NCBI RefSeq assembly: GCF_010093815.1
Contig: NW_022985549.1
Coordinates: 186,001 to 250,000, forward strand
Direction: 5' to 3'
From: Pseudovirgaria hyperparasitica
Taxonomy: Eukaryota; Ascomycota; Dothideomycetes; Acrospermales; Acrospermaceae
Length of the DNA stretch: 64,000 bases
Shown: positions 46,497 through 56,867 of the stretch, one piece after another
How positions within the stretch are numbered: position 1 is the stretch's first letter
How the letters are laid out: each line of letters begins with the position of its first letter
Position numbers and translations under genes: made by a program
The notes under the pieces: generated by a model
What the model saw: the letters and a program-made list of their open reading frames with translations, nothing else
The model's database searches: none
Told to the model about the DNA's origin: nothing

Positions 46497-49000
46497 AGCC
46501 GGCAGCAGCTGGTGTTGCGCAGAAAGCGGGCGTCAGCAACACAAGCGGGCGAGGAAGAATGGCGCAGCAGGCCTGGGGCTGGCGGTTGAGGCGAGAAGTG
46601 AGGGCTTTTGCCTTTGCTTATTCGTTTGTTCTTCCTGCAGGCTCCTAGGTGGAGGAAAAAGGGAGGGAGGGAGGGAGGCGTGGTGGCTTGAGGCGACGAT
46701 GCCGCTGGAGGAGCTGGTCGATGCAAGTCGCAGCAATTGAGAGGCAGCAGCAACGGCAGCAACAGTGACGGACCAAAGAGCTGGTGCAGGACCTGGTCTT
46801 GGTCTATTACTGTTACTGTTGTAGTAGACGGGGGTGGTGTGGTGAGTCTGGAGTGAATTTGGTGAGGGTAGCCGTGGGCGGAAGGCCGCTGAGGCCGCCT
46901 TAGCCTCAAGCCTTTAGTGGAAGGATGAGGTGGGATGGATGGAGAGTGTGTGGGGCCGTCAAGAGGAGGTAATAGTAGCAAAGTAGGTGATGGAAAGTAG
47001 GAGTAAAATAGAAAGGAATGAATGTACTGTGTACCGTGTACCGTGCACTATACTATGTAGCAAGCCAGCTGTAGTAGCGAATGGGCGGTGGTTTGACAGT
47101 CTTGAATGCAGTACTGTGTAAGTAATAGCAGAGGGACAAATCGCCCGTGGTTGGGGTGTCCTGAGTCCCGTGTGTGCCGGCAGAAAAAAAGATGCAGAAA
47201 GATGGGGCAAGGGGGGGGGGGGGGGGGGGGGATCAAGGGGGGGATTGGGGATGAAGGATGAGGATGAGGGTGTTGTGTGTGTGTGGTAGGTCGCGCGCTT
47301 GTCGGGGGGTGTCGGAGCGGCAACTGGTGGTGGTGGTAGTGGTGGTGGCAGTAATAGTGGGAGGGCGGCGGGGGCTCTCTCTCTCCTCTCTCACTGGCAG
47401 TCTGGCACCGGCAGGAGGCTGTAGCTAGATCCACCGGTCCAGCAGCCAGTGTCAGCAGCAAGTCGTCAACCTATCCGTCTTGGCCTGTGTGTTTTTAGCG
47501 ACAATAATTATATTCTGCAAAGCCAGACCAAATTACAGCAAACGGCCATGGAGTTGTTGATGATTATGTTTCTGGGAGGAGAGGAGGGGGCCCATGCTAT
47601 ATCATAGATATATATCCATGTACATTTCGAGCGAGACGGCGAGATGGCGAGACGACGCAACACTTCTGCTTCTTGCTCGGCCGCGTGCTCCAGTCTTTTT
47701 TTCTTCCGGCCAAAGTGAAGTGGGCTACGAGCCATGTGGTGGTGGCGGGACTCCCTAAATATCAATAACTGTAACTGTCTTCGTATACATCAGATCCCGG
47801 CTATGCGAGTCTGTCTCATAAGAGATGTATTACTGTGATTTTTATCTTCAGCTAGGCCTTGACACCTTGTGAGAGTCCGGCCTAACTGGTGATTGTAGCT
47901 AAATTACCTATCCTGTCAGCCGCCATCGTGTATACCCAGACTTATCATGTCCGGGTAGCACGTGTCAAAGCTCTGTCTGGTAAGCAACACACGCAGGACG
48001 ACATTTCGTGTATATGGATGGCATTGTTTTCAACCGTACAAGCACCTCGCGATGAACACTGCACCGGCAGAGATGTACATACACACGAAGTAATAGTTAC
48101 AGTAGCTAAATATTCACAAACTCACTATTACTGCCGCACTGCGCAACTAAGGCACGCCAGCCTGCAGCAATCCTGGCAAGAATAACACTGCAGATGACAA
48201 TGCACGGTCGCCAGCATGTGCAAAGGTGGCGCTGGCCAGTGACGGGCTGACCATGGGAGAATAAAAAGGAGTGTGGGTGGTGACGGTGGTGACCTGTTCG
48301 TTCCGGTGCGTGGGTGGGGTGTGCTGCTTCACACACTTACACATACACATACATACAGTACATCTGTATATGGGAGTGTGTATGTGTGTGGGAGAACGAG
48401 TCAGGCTTCCAGCCAATCGTTCAACAGATGCTGCTCTTTGTCCTGGACTCCAGTCGCTGCTCATCATCTGGCTGCCAGTATATTCTGCTTATTATTACAT
48501 CCCAGCCGCGCTGCTCGCCAATCCCTCTCTTCACACCTTGACCTCCCGTCTCGAGCTCGCTGTCGCGTACCGTACGGATACACTCCTGCATCTGTCTTGT
48601 CCCGGCCCCGCCCCGCCCTTGAAGGCGACTTTTCGGGGGGCCTCGATTGTGGAGCTTCTCCTCTCCAGATTCTGTTACTTCGCGCGCGATGCCTTTGGTC
48701 CTCTCTTCCGCATTCCCAGTCTTCTACTGCAAGGGAATGTTCTTTGAAGTGGAACCCAGTTCTACTGCCCCATTAACAGGACTCCTCGAGGACGCGAGTC
48801 ATCCAACGTTTCATCCAAAGTGAAAAGAAAATTTTGGAAAAAAAAAAGAATTGCGACTCCGCGTTTATGACCAGCATTACGGATCGGCAGTAGGATTGAA
48901 GTCTGGAGTGAGTCGTTGTAACGTCGATCGGTGGTGACAAAAGTAAGGGTGCATCATCGCTGCCATCTCCGTGATTGAAGGAGTCTCGTTTGCCCGTGTG
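46497..49000 (-). promoter_or_regulatory. areA upstream region and probable long leader
   Basis: About 2.5 kb directly upstream of the areA start on its strand. It is rich in simple sequence: GGGAGG runs near 46660, a tract of 21 consecutive G at 47211-47231, and GTGGTGGTGG runs near 47325-47350. On the areA strand these are C/CCA-rich. Long, intron- and uORF-containing leaders are known for areA genes, so part of this is probably transcribed; that is inference. No protein-coding gene was recognised. Confidence 0.4.
47211..47231 (+). repeat. 21-nt homopolymer G tract
   Basis: An uninterrupted run of 21 G, followed shortly by another seven-G run. It may form a G-quadruplex and may be unreliable in length for assembly reasons. 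Confidence 0.85.
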
Positions 49001-52000
49001 CAGCTACCAACAACCACCTGCCAGATTCCATTCCGTCATCATGCCTTTTGAATGAACGGGTGGGAGGAATGCTTATTAAATCCACATGTGTCTGTGGATC
49101 CATCTGCTAATTACACGCGATGCTCACTTTTGTCATCAACGCCTTCCGTAGCTAATTCCCTATTAGACAAGACTCTGTACCTAGCGTTCGCCAGTATAAT
49201 GTTCTTGGGCGCATGTGCGATGTGCATATGCGACACACAAAGACTCCACGTGACTGCATGCATACTTCGGTTCTCGGTCTTCGTGCCGACCTTTTTTTTG
49301 ATGTGCGACCGGTTGGTTGTCGACCAAGCTCGGATCAGCGAATCCGTTGGCTGTCGTAAGAATGTCACCACAGGCGAATACCGCGGCAGTACTGTGTATG
49401 TATTTTGTCTTTGACTTGCCACACGGTCGTTGTGTTGTTGTTGCCAGACTCGTCAAGGGCGCCAGAGACAATTCCCTTGAACGCGCATGAGGGACAACAA
49501 CGTCATGCGAGATCGCATGCGGAAATGCCACCTGCACCCGGATCCTTGCTGTCAACTAACAAGCTTCTCGTCATGCAGACCATATCCCGGGTAGTGCTGC
49601 CACCCACCTTGCTGCCCAGCGAGCTTTGATCATTCCTAAATATTCCGAACAGACCCTCTTTAGTATCGTAACCTTTGCGAACAGAGCTCGTCGAAAATTC
49701 GGCGCATACGCAATACATAGAATAGCATGAATCGTATAGCCAAATTATCAGCCAGTTCAATGAATGCGTTTGATATGCTGGCTCCGCGCAAGCGACTCAC
49801 ACTGTGTGAGTGAATATGAGACGGCACTAACGTTGGTCCGCGAGTTTTATCGGATGGAATAGACCGGCGGCGGCAGCTACGCCTGCCCTAGTACAGAATC
49901 TCGAGAACCATGCCAATTGAGATTTCTCTAGACCTTACGAGAGTCCTATAGCGCACGTTGTGAGTCGCGTCTGAAGATTTGATCGTAGCAGTTGTGCGCT
50001 GATAGAGAAGAACCTATTCCGTAGGCTGTAGTGGTAGCACTTGTTGAGGAATTTGAATTCATGCCGTAGTGTTGTATAGCTCTTATGGCTATTATCGGAC
50101 AAGTGTGGTCATCTAGAGGCTTCAAGACCCTGCACGCACAGGCCCTGCGGGTTTGGTCGGCTTATGGGTCTACTGGTCTCGTGACCCTTGGAGCCCTACG
50201 ATGGTCGTGAGGTAGAAAGGTCACCGTCGAATTTCCCGTAATAGTTTTGAGCATGTGCTTGTGAGCATCTGCGTTTAAACCAAATGGCACCAAAAAGCAT
50301 CCCATGCGCCAGATCAATGTTCCCAGCTCTCAATGCATGATGGTATGCACATGTGTGGTCAAGGAAACACTTGAATACGCAAGAAGTCTCGCAAACATAC
50401 CCGTCGATTTGCACCAGTTGTTGACGCTGTATCCATATCGACGTCGAAATCACATGCTTATGGATTAAAGACTGAGTCTGGACTCTGGGCCGGGCTGCCC
50501 TAGCCTCCTTCGCTAATAACACTTCAGATGATTGTTATTACCGGAGAGTATCCTGTTCAATGATGCGACCGAGTTGGCCGTACGGCATATTCAGAGCGCG
50601 ATGACCTGATCATTGCAACAACAAAGGCACATAATAAGTCTTTGGGTGTGCTCCTTGAGACGACGAGTCCAGCGATGGGTAACTTGGTGGTGGTCGTGAT
50701 CGTGGGCTTCGCACTACCTCATGCTTGCAGTTTTAGAGGGAGGGGTGTGGGGGTCCGGTCGTCCTGTAAAGGTGGGGGCTTTAATGCAAGTCACCAGGAT
50801 CCTGCAGCACCTCACCACACACGATTCCGTGCTTGTTCACAGATCGAATGAGAAACTCTGCTCTCCGCGTTGAACCGGAAAAGCGCGCTTCTCTCACAAC
50901 GAGTATTTGCCATGTTGGTAGGGCTATGCATTGACGACCAGGGACATTCCAATAAGAGCGGCTGCATTCTGTGGCTTAGTGACTGTGCCACAAGCTGGCA
51001 CTTGAGGTGATTTGTCGCTGCCCTTAGTTAGCCCTTGTGCAACAGCTAGGCCAGGGCATATTGGATTGTCGGTTGATGTTATTTTTGCAGATGTTGAGTG
51101 ACATAAATGACCCTGCCCTTGGTCTGGAAAGTGGATGCGCGTCCAATGGTAGAGTAGATATATGCCCAGTGTCTAAGCAGATGTGTATGGATGGTGCAAA
51201 GTCATTCCGAAGCACGCGCCTTTACGAGATGTGACATCAAGGCCTCAGGGAGGTGACATGCTTGTATTTCCTGGGTGGAAACTCGTATGCTTCAGTACGT
51301 TTCGACGCTTGAGTTTCTTTCGTTGAAAAGCCCAATCCATGTTTGACGATGCTCGTGTGCTACAATCTTCGAGTAAGGCCTGGTGCTCGATATCCATTTG
51401 TTTGGCAATAGAAGTAGTAAGCTGGTCCATAGGAAACGCTTTTGTACCCATGGTGACATCTGTAGGTGAGTTCTGTCTCGCAGAAGTTGCGAATTGGCAT
51501 GTACTTATACGTCAGTGTTGCATGGTCCGTTCCACTAAGCACACCATAGCTTATCATTTCCCTATAACCGTATTTCTTGATTCGATCATATCGCACCAAT
51601 GATAGCTAAGCGTATTATGCGGTGAGTCTGACAAGCTTTCAAAGCAATGTCGCTCGTCGGAGCAGATCCGATGAGACACAGTCCGTGAATGGTATTGTAG
51701 AGCTTGGCACAACTTTGCCTATCTGTAGGCTTATCTCCTCTTATCACAGAAAGAATTGATGTACTATGGGTGACTGCTTAAAATTTCGACTGTTGTACGC
51801 CGTGAGATGAATCGGACGCATATTTATGCTGTGTCGGAAGTCATGCAATTTAAAAGTGCTCAGGCTAAGCTGGCATCCGACATGTCTTTCCAGCCTCAAG
51901 ATCCGAGTCCATCCTCTCGATGTTCAAGCCAATTTTTATCGGGTGGTCCTCGAGAATTTGATTTAGCACCGTTCATGATACGTCAATCTCCTGTGGTCGA

Positions 52001-52143
52001 GGCCCTGGCTCGTGTGGACAACCGTTCACACATCGAGCATCACAGAAGTATAGTATGTCTTGAGGTGGAGTGCATTATGCTGCGTAACCCACTTCATCAA
52101 CTTCGTCAGACGGTGACATCATATTGCTCTTATTACTTCCTTT
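49001..52143. other. Gene-poor interval, nothing recognised
   Basis: About 3.1 kb. Short frames on both strands (for example 50196-50522 minus, 51807-52235 plus) lack known motifs and plausible splice partners. The last overlaps HSK3 antisense. No RNA gene or transposon end is evident. Confidence 0.45.
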
Positions 52144-52509
52144 TCATGTTTCCTGTTCGTGTTGCTCGCCGTTGCTCGAATCTGCAGCGCCTCCTCGAAC
52201 TGTCTCTTCACCCAAGACCTTGCTGGCGGCCATGAACCTGAGAAGCCGTTGTGTTAGCCCGATGTTGGTAGTTATGGATAGTTCTGTATCAAGTTGAAAC
52301 ACTTACATGCCGCCAGTATAGCCTCCCAAACCCCGCATCGATTCGGCCTGTCCTGCTGTGATACTAAGAAGATTCTCCAGATCAGACAGATTCGCAGTCA
52401 GTTGAGCTAGTTGAGAGTGAAGATGCGAGATTTGGCGTGGCTTCTGCGATGAGGGTACCGTGCTGAGACGCGACGAGGTGCTTGTCTGCGGTCTAGTAGC
52501 TTGTGACAT
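52144..52509 (-). CDS. HSK3: DASH complex subunit Hsk3
   Basis: Two exons: 52509-52307 and 52237-52144, with a 69-nt intron. The product is 98 residues. MSQATRPQTSTSSRL opens a disordered head. The domain follows as ISHLHSQLAQLTANLSDLEN and LLSITAGQAESMRGLGGYTG, then GMFMAASKVLGEETVR across the splice junction. This matches the Hsk3-like family, including the typical length and a single coiled-coil helix. Hsk3 is a small subunit of the DASH/Dam1 ring that couples kinetochores to spindle microtubules in fungi. Small, intron-split genes like this are commonly missed. The gene is divergent from the small membrane protein gene at 52831. Confidence 0.92.
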
Positions 52510-52830
52510 TGCATACGATCTTAGTAAACTTGGGTCAAATTTTGACAAATTGAGAAATTGCCTAAGCGTTAACGTGCTTGAGTAAGATGTTTTAAATGAC
52601 AACCTTAGGAGCACAGCTACGTCGATCAAATCATGAAGGGTTGTTACTAGGTAACATTGGAAGGTTCGAAGAGGGATTGCCAGTCTTGACTTCGAACTTT
52701 AGCGCGTATTATATAATCAGGACTGACGACAGGACATTCAAGATATCTACCCTCCTCTCCTCTGAAGCACACTTGGAGCCAAACGTCAATCTGCACGGCC
52801 TTGAACGGTTTTTGAGACCGACGCGCCATC
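52510..52830. promoter_or_regulatory. Divergent promoter between HSK3 and the small membrane protein gene
   Basis: 321 bp between outward-pointing start codons. It must supply both promoters; no sequence motif can be named with confidence. Confidence 0.45.
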
Positions 52831-53169
52831 ATGTCACAGCAAAAGATTAGACGATTTGTATTGACTGGTGCTGTTACTGCCATAACAGTGACAGGAGCGC
52901 TCTACGGAGCAGGCCTAAAGTCGGAACAGCAAGCCCAACAGGTATGACTCATCCAACATACCAACCTCACTGTCTCGTCTTGCAAGCTTCTACACTTGAG
53001 ATCTTTCGTTTGCTAACAAGATGGTAATTGTTTTCAGGCGCGTCCAAGGCCGCGTGAGTCTTCACCCGAGGAAAAGATCCAGCAGCTTGAGGAAGCTCGG
53101 AGCAAGCTGGTCGCACAAAGAATTGAGCTACAGAGGAAAATAGATGCTTTCAAGATGCGCAATGAGTGA
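52831..53169 (+). CDS. Small single-pass, probably mitochondrial, membrane protein
   Basis: Two exons: 52831-52941 and 53038-53169, with a 96-nt GTATGA...TTCAG intron in phase 0. The product is 80 residues. The basic head MSQQKIRRFVLTG runs into a short hydrophobic segment AVTAITVTGALYGAGL (about 13-28). After a QQAQQARPRPRESS linker comes a charged coiled coil, EEKIQQLEEARSKLVAQRIE (about 48-67). This topology resembles small inner-membrane assembly factors of the Pet117 kind, but I cannot assign a family. Coding status rests on the consistent splice signals, the continuous frame and the protein-like layout. Function unknown. Confidence 0.75.
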
Positions 53170-53760
53170 TCCTGGCACATCCAAGCATGAACATGCTTCA
53201 AATAGACGAGATCGCATAGTCTAGAGCACCCTACATACCCAAAACCATTCCACGCGGACGAAATATTGTGTCTTCGGTCGGTCAGGCTGAAAGCAGAATC
53301 TGATCTGCGCGCAGCTTTCAATGTCGAATGAATGAAACGAGAGTTCCTGGATTCAAACGCCAATGGAATGGGACCGGATCCATACAGCACCGCATAAAAG
53401 GGTACCCAGTTCTGAAGCTTCGTACCCGCGGAGGTCTTCGGGGTCTATATTAGAAGAGGTTCGCGATAGCAACGAGAAATGGCAATTCTCGAGGACGGGT
53501 GCTCTAGAATTTGTCAACCGTCATTGGGCAAATAACGCACGAAGTTTGTAGCATAGACTATAAGCTCCATTTTTCCATGTAAAGCCAAGGTCGTTTGTCC
53601 ATTTTGTCTGTTTTCGCTTCTTTGAACTGTCCTAGGTTTTCTTAGGCATTACAGACTCTGCGCGAAGCAACCGACTTCACCGTATAGTGCTTCCAGTGAA
53701 TTTTATAGTCAGCAGTGTTGTATGCCATGATAACCCATGCCGTTATTCTTCCCATTCGCC
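53170..53760. other. Convergent intergenic region
   Basis: About 590 bp between the 3' ends of the small membrane protein gene (+) and the PRKRIP1-like gene (-). Nothing beyond expected 3' UTRs was recognised. Confidence 0.5.
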
Positions 53761-54414
53761 TCAATCTTCATCGTGGATGATGATGCCAACTGGCTGTGCA
53801 CCTTCCGCTAAATCGCCAGGAGTATCATCGGTCGCGTCGCTATGGTTTTTTGACGGTATCATTCCAGGTGTCGCAAGCTTCGTGTCCGACTTCAGTTGAA
53901 TGCCGCTATGCTTGCTCGTCTCGCCATCCTCTTGAGGAATAGCACTTCCATTTCGAGATTCACCATTGCCCTTCTTATTCTTCTGCTGCTGCTTCCTCGC
54001 CTTTTCTTTCTCTCTCCTCTTTCTGTTCTTGTCGGTCTTGGCAGCGTCCTGCTTCGCCCTCTCCTCTCGTGTTCGTTGGAAGTCCAAGTCCTCTTGGGTC
54101 TTTCTTACCTCCTCTTCCATAGTCCTAATCCGCTCATATTCGCGCCGCCTGCTTGCTTTGTAGACGTGGAACTCTCCCGACCCGGCGCCCGCAGACGAAC
54201 CTTGTACGTTTGCGACAATCTCCGGAGGAGGTGGAAGGCTATGTTTGTTGCTCACGGTTCCATCTGGTATGCGTATATCGCGGTCTGGTTTGGCGAATAG
54301 TGCTTCGACCTGAGATGCTTGTTTACTGGCAGGACTTAAGGCGCGTCTTTTAGTCGGGCGCTTGCTTCGGGGGTCTGCAGAGGTGGGAATGGACTCTCGA
54401 ATGGGTTCAGACAT
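53761..54414 (-). CDS. PRKRIP1-like splicing-associated protein (DUF1168)
   Basis: Single exon, 217 residues. The conserved core is IVANVQGSSAGAGSGEFHVY followed by KASRRREYERIRTMEEE (about residues 66-103), the signature of the PRKR-interacting protein 1 family. A long Lys/Arg/Glu coiled coil follows (TREERAKQDAAKTDKNRKRR). The N-terminal 60 residues (KRPTKRRALSPASK) and the last 60 are disordered. Human PRKRIP1 is a spliceosome C-complex component with a long helix lying across the RNA core, so a nuclear splicing role is likely. Divergent from the Det1-like gene, with 335 bp between start codons. Confidence 0.88.
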   Translation of the reverse strand: MSEPIRESIPTSADPRSKRPTKRRALSPASKQASQVEALFAKPDRDIRIPDGTVSNKHSLPPPPEIVANVQGSSAGAGSGEFHVYKASRRREYERIRTMEEEVRKTQEDLDFQRTREERAKQDAAKTDKNRKRREKEKARKQQQKNKKGNGESRNGSAIPQEDGETSKHSGIQLKSDTKLATPGMIPSKNHSDATDDTPGDLAEGAQPVGIIIHDED

Positions 54415-54749
54415 GGTATGGATACGTCAAGGCGAGCGAAAGGTATCGAACAATAGCTTGGCCTAGCGTCGCAGACGTGCAACGAAGTCTGTATGTGTGT
54501 GGGGAAGGGAGAGGAATGAGGAGAGAGACAATCATGTCGCGCGAGAGATGAGCGCCACTGCTGTGGCTGTGCATAGGCAGGGCTACGACCAAATCACTCT
54601 AAAACGTCTGTCGCAACAGAAGGCAGGAACACCTCAGCAGCTTTGAAATACAATTTAGCGGCGAATGAATACCTCTCCCTATTGTGAATTCAACTTTGCT
54701 ATCTGCCGCCCTCACTACTCTTTTCATTTGTCCCAAAGACTTCGTCATA
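54415..54749. promoter_or_regulatory. Divergent promoter between PRKRIP1-like and Det1-like genes
   Basis: 335 bp between outward-facing starts. No recognisable operator; it serves as a shared promoter by position. Confidence 0.45.
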
Positions 54750-56544
54750 ATGGGCAAGCCACGGGTAAGTGATAGCTTACCACACCTCAGCCTTACGAGG
54801 GTTACTAATGAAATACGCAGATGATAATCCTGATACGACACGCTCAGTCCGAGGGAAATAAGAACCGCGATATCCACCAGTTTATACCAGACCACAGAGT
54901 TAAGCTTACACAAGACGGACAACAACAGGTTTGTACCCCTCCTCACCAGATGCTACAGCCCCGCATGGAGTGTAGTGGACGATTACACTTTAATGCTTAA
55001 CACCAAAGCTGTAATTAGGCAGAGGAAGCTGGGGGTAGATTAAGATCCCTCCTGAGACCGGACGATACACTTCATTTCTACACTTCACCCTACCGCCGCA
55101 CTCGCGAAACCACTGAAGGTATTCTGAAGTCACTTACTTCGGACGAACCCAAGCCAAGCCCCTTCCCGCGCCACAAGATCAGAGTGTATGAAGAGCCAAG
55201 GTTAAGGGAGCAAGACTTTGGAAACTTCCAGCCATGTTCAGCGGAAATGGAGAGAATGTGGCAGGAAAGGGCGGATTACGGTACTTATGGCCAGAGCTAT
55301 CAACAGCCCCTGTAGCTAACGCTATAAATAGGACACTTCTTCTACAGGATACCAAACGGTGAGAGCGCTGCAGATGCATATGACAGGATAAGCGGCTTCA
55401 ACGAGAGTCTATGGAGGCAATTTGGAGAGGACGATTTTCCTAGTGTTTGTGTCCTAGTCACCCATGGCATGATGACGAGGGTATTTCTCATGAAATGGTA
55501 CGTTTATGCCCCTCTTGCCTATAAAAAATATGACTGAAGGTGTATTACAGGTACCACTGGAGCGTTGAGTACTTTGAAGATTTACGAAATGTCAATCACT
55601 GCGAATTTGTCGTCATGAAGCAGAATGCCAACAACGGCAAATTCATTCTAGAGAACGAGATGCGAACTTGGTCTGATCTGAAGAAACGCGCCGCAGCAGC
55701 CAGTAGTAGCACGTCGCCTTCAAAGGGACCACCACTTCCATTCGGTGAATCTGCAAGTGTGCCAATCCGCCAGTGGGGAGGCTGTGTGAATGGTTGCAAC
55801 CACGCGCAAATAAACTACCCACGGAAGAATCAACCGCGTCGCCAGAATACTGCCGATTTGACTCAGGCTGTAGTTTCAGCCTCGAGAAGCCCCGAGAAAG
55901 ACAAGGAAGCAAGCATTGCAGAGGAGCCTAGCACCAAATTGCCCATTAAAGCAGCCTCCTTAGTACCTATCAACAAGCCCTCTGTACAGCATGACACCAT
56001 GAATGAAAACTCTACCACAGATGCCGAGACTCCTTCACAGACTGAAACAGATGCAGATGCCTCAGGCTCTTCATCTGATGTCGACGAACGTGCTTCTCCT
56101 TCCCCGACACAAAGCAGTCAATCTCAAGGCCCACGCCAAGGCCAGTCGCATGCCCTTCTGAATCCAGCACGATACTCTAGCGGCATCAAATCCGCAAGCT
56201 CAAATGAAGGTTTCTTCTCCGAAGACTCCGACTACTTTCCCAAGCGGCAGAATACTCAGCGCTCAATTGCCACAGTCTTCCCGAACGAGAAGCAGAATGG
56301 TCGACAGCGTCCCCCGAGTCGGAGTTCGAGCGCTAAACGACGAACAAGCGTGCGTGAGAAGAAAGAGAAAGCCAAGACCGAGGCTGGCTGGAAGGTTGAG
56401 AGCGGCATGGGCAAGGGGGCAAGGGCGGATGAGCTGGGCGATGGAGATGCAGAGACTGAGACGGCCGATACAGGGCAAGAAACGACCGATGCGCTTGAGG
56501 AGGCGAAGATTCAGGATAGGAAGAGCTTTTCTGAAGTCTATTAG
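54750..56544 (+). CDS. Histidine phosphatase (phosphoglycerate mutase-like), Det1/YDR051C type
   Basis: Five exons: 54750-54764, 54821-54928, 55019-55280, 55332-55497 and 55551-56544. The product is 514 residues; the first exon is 15 nt. The catalytic start is MGKPRMIILIRHAQSEGNKN (phospho-accepting His 12). It continues with TSPYRRTRETTEGIL, RLREQDFGNFQ and the second active-site His in CVLVTHGMMTRVFLMKWY. The catalytic domain ends near residue 230. A tail of about 285 residues follows, Ser/Thr/Glu-rich and disordered. Yeast Det1 is a broad-range acid phosphatase linked to sterol transport; the assignment to this subgroup rests on the IHQFIPDHRVKLTQDG style of N-terminal block. Substrate unknown. 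Confidence 0.88.
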
Positions 56545-56867
56545 ATCGGCATGGTTTCGGAATCCAACGTTGATGAGCCCTCAAAGGGTCCAATTCACGA
56601 ATGATGGCATATCACGGCGTTGTTCAATGACAGAGCTGCATAGCGCTAGGGACGGTATTTTGGGAATACAGTTGTCGTTGTTACTTCATATCGCAAGATC
56701 TTCCAGGAATAATTGCCTAGAGTAAGATATTTTCTTTGATATCTTGGTATATTTGACGTTGGACAGACAAATTTCTGCTTTGCAGAATAGGTGCCTAGGC
56801 TATGTATTGTCGAGCGTCGCAGAAGATACCACATTTTCAACATCTACTCTGAAGTGACTAGCACCCC

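Noticed and set aside
51807-52235. A 142-codon plus-strand frame overlapping HSK3
   Set aside because: It runs antisense to the second HSK3 exon and has no motif of its own.
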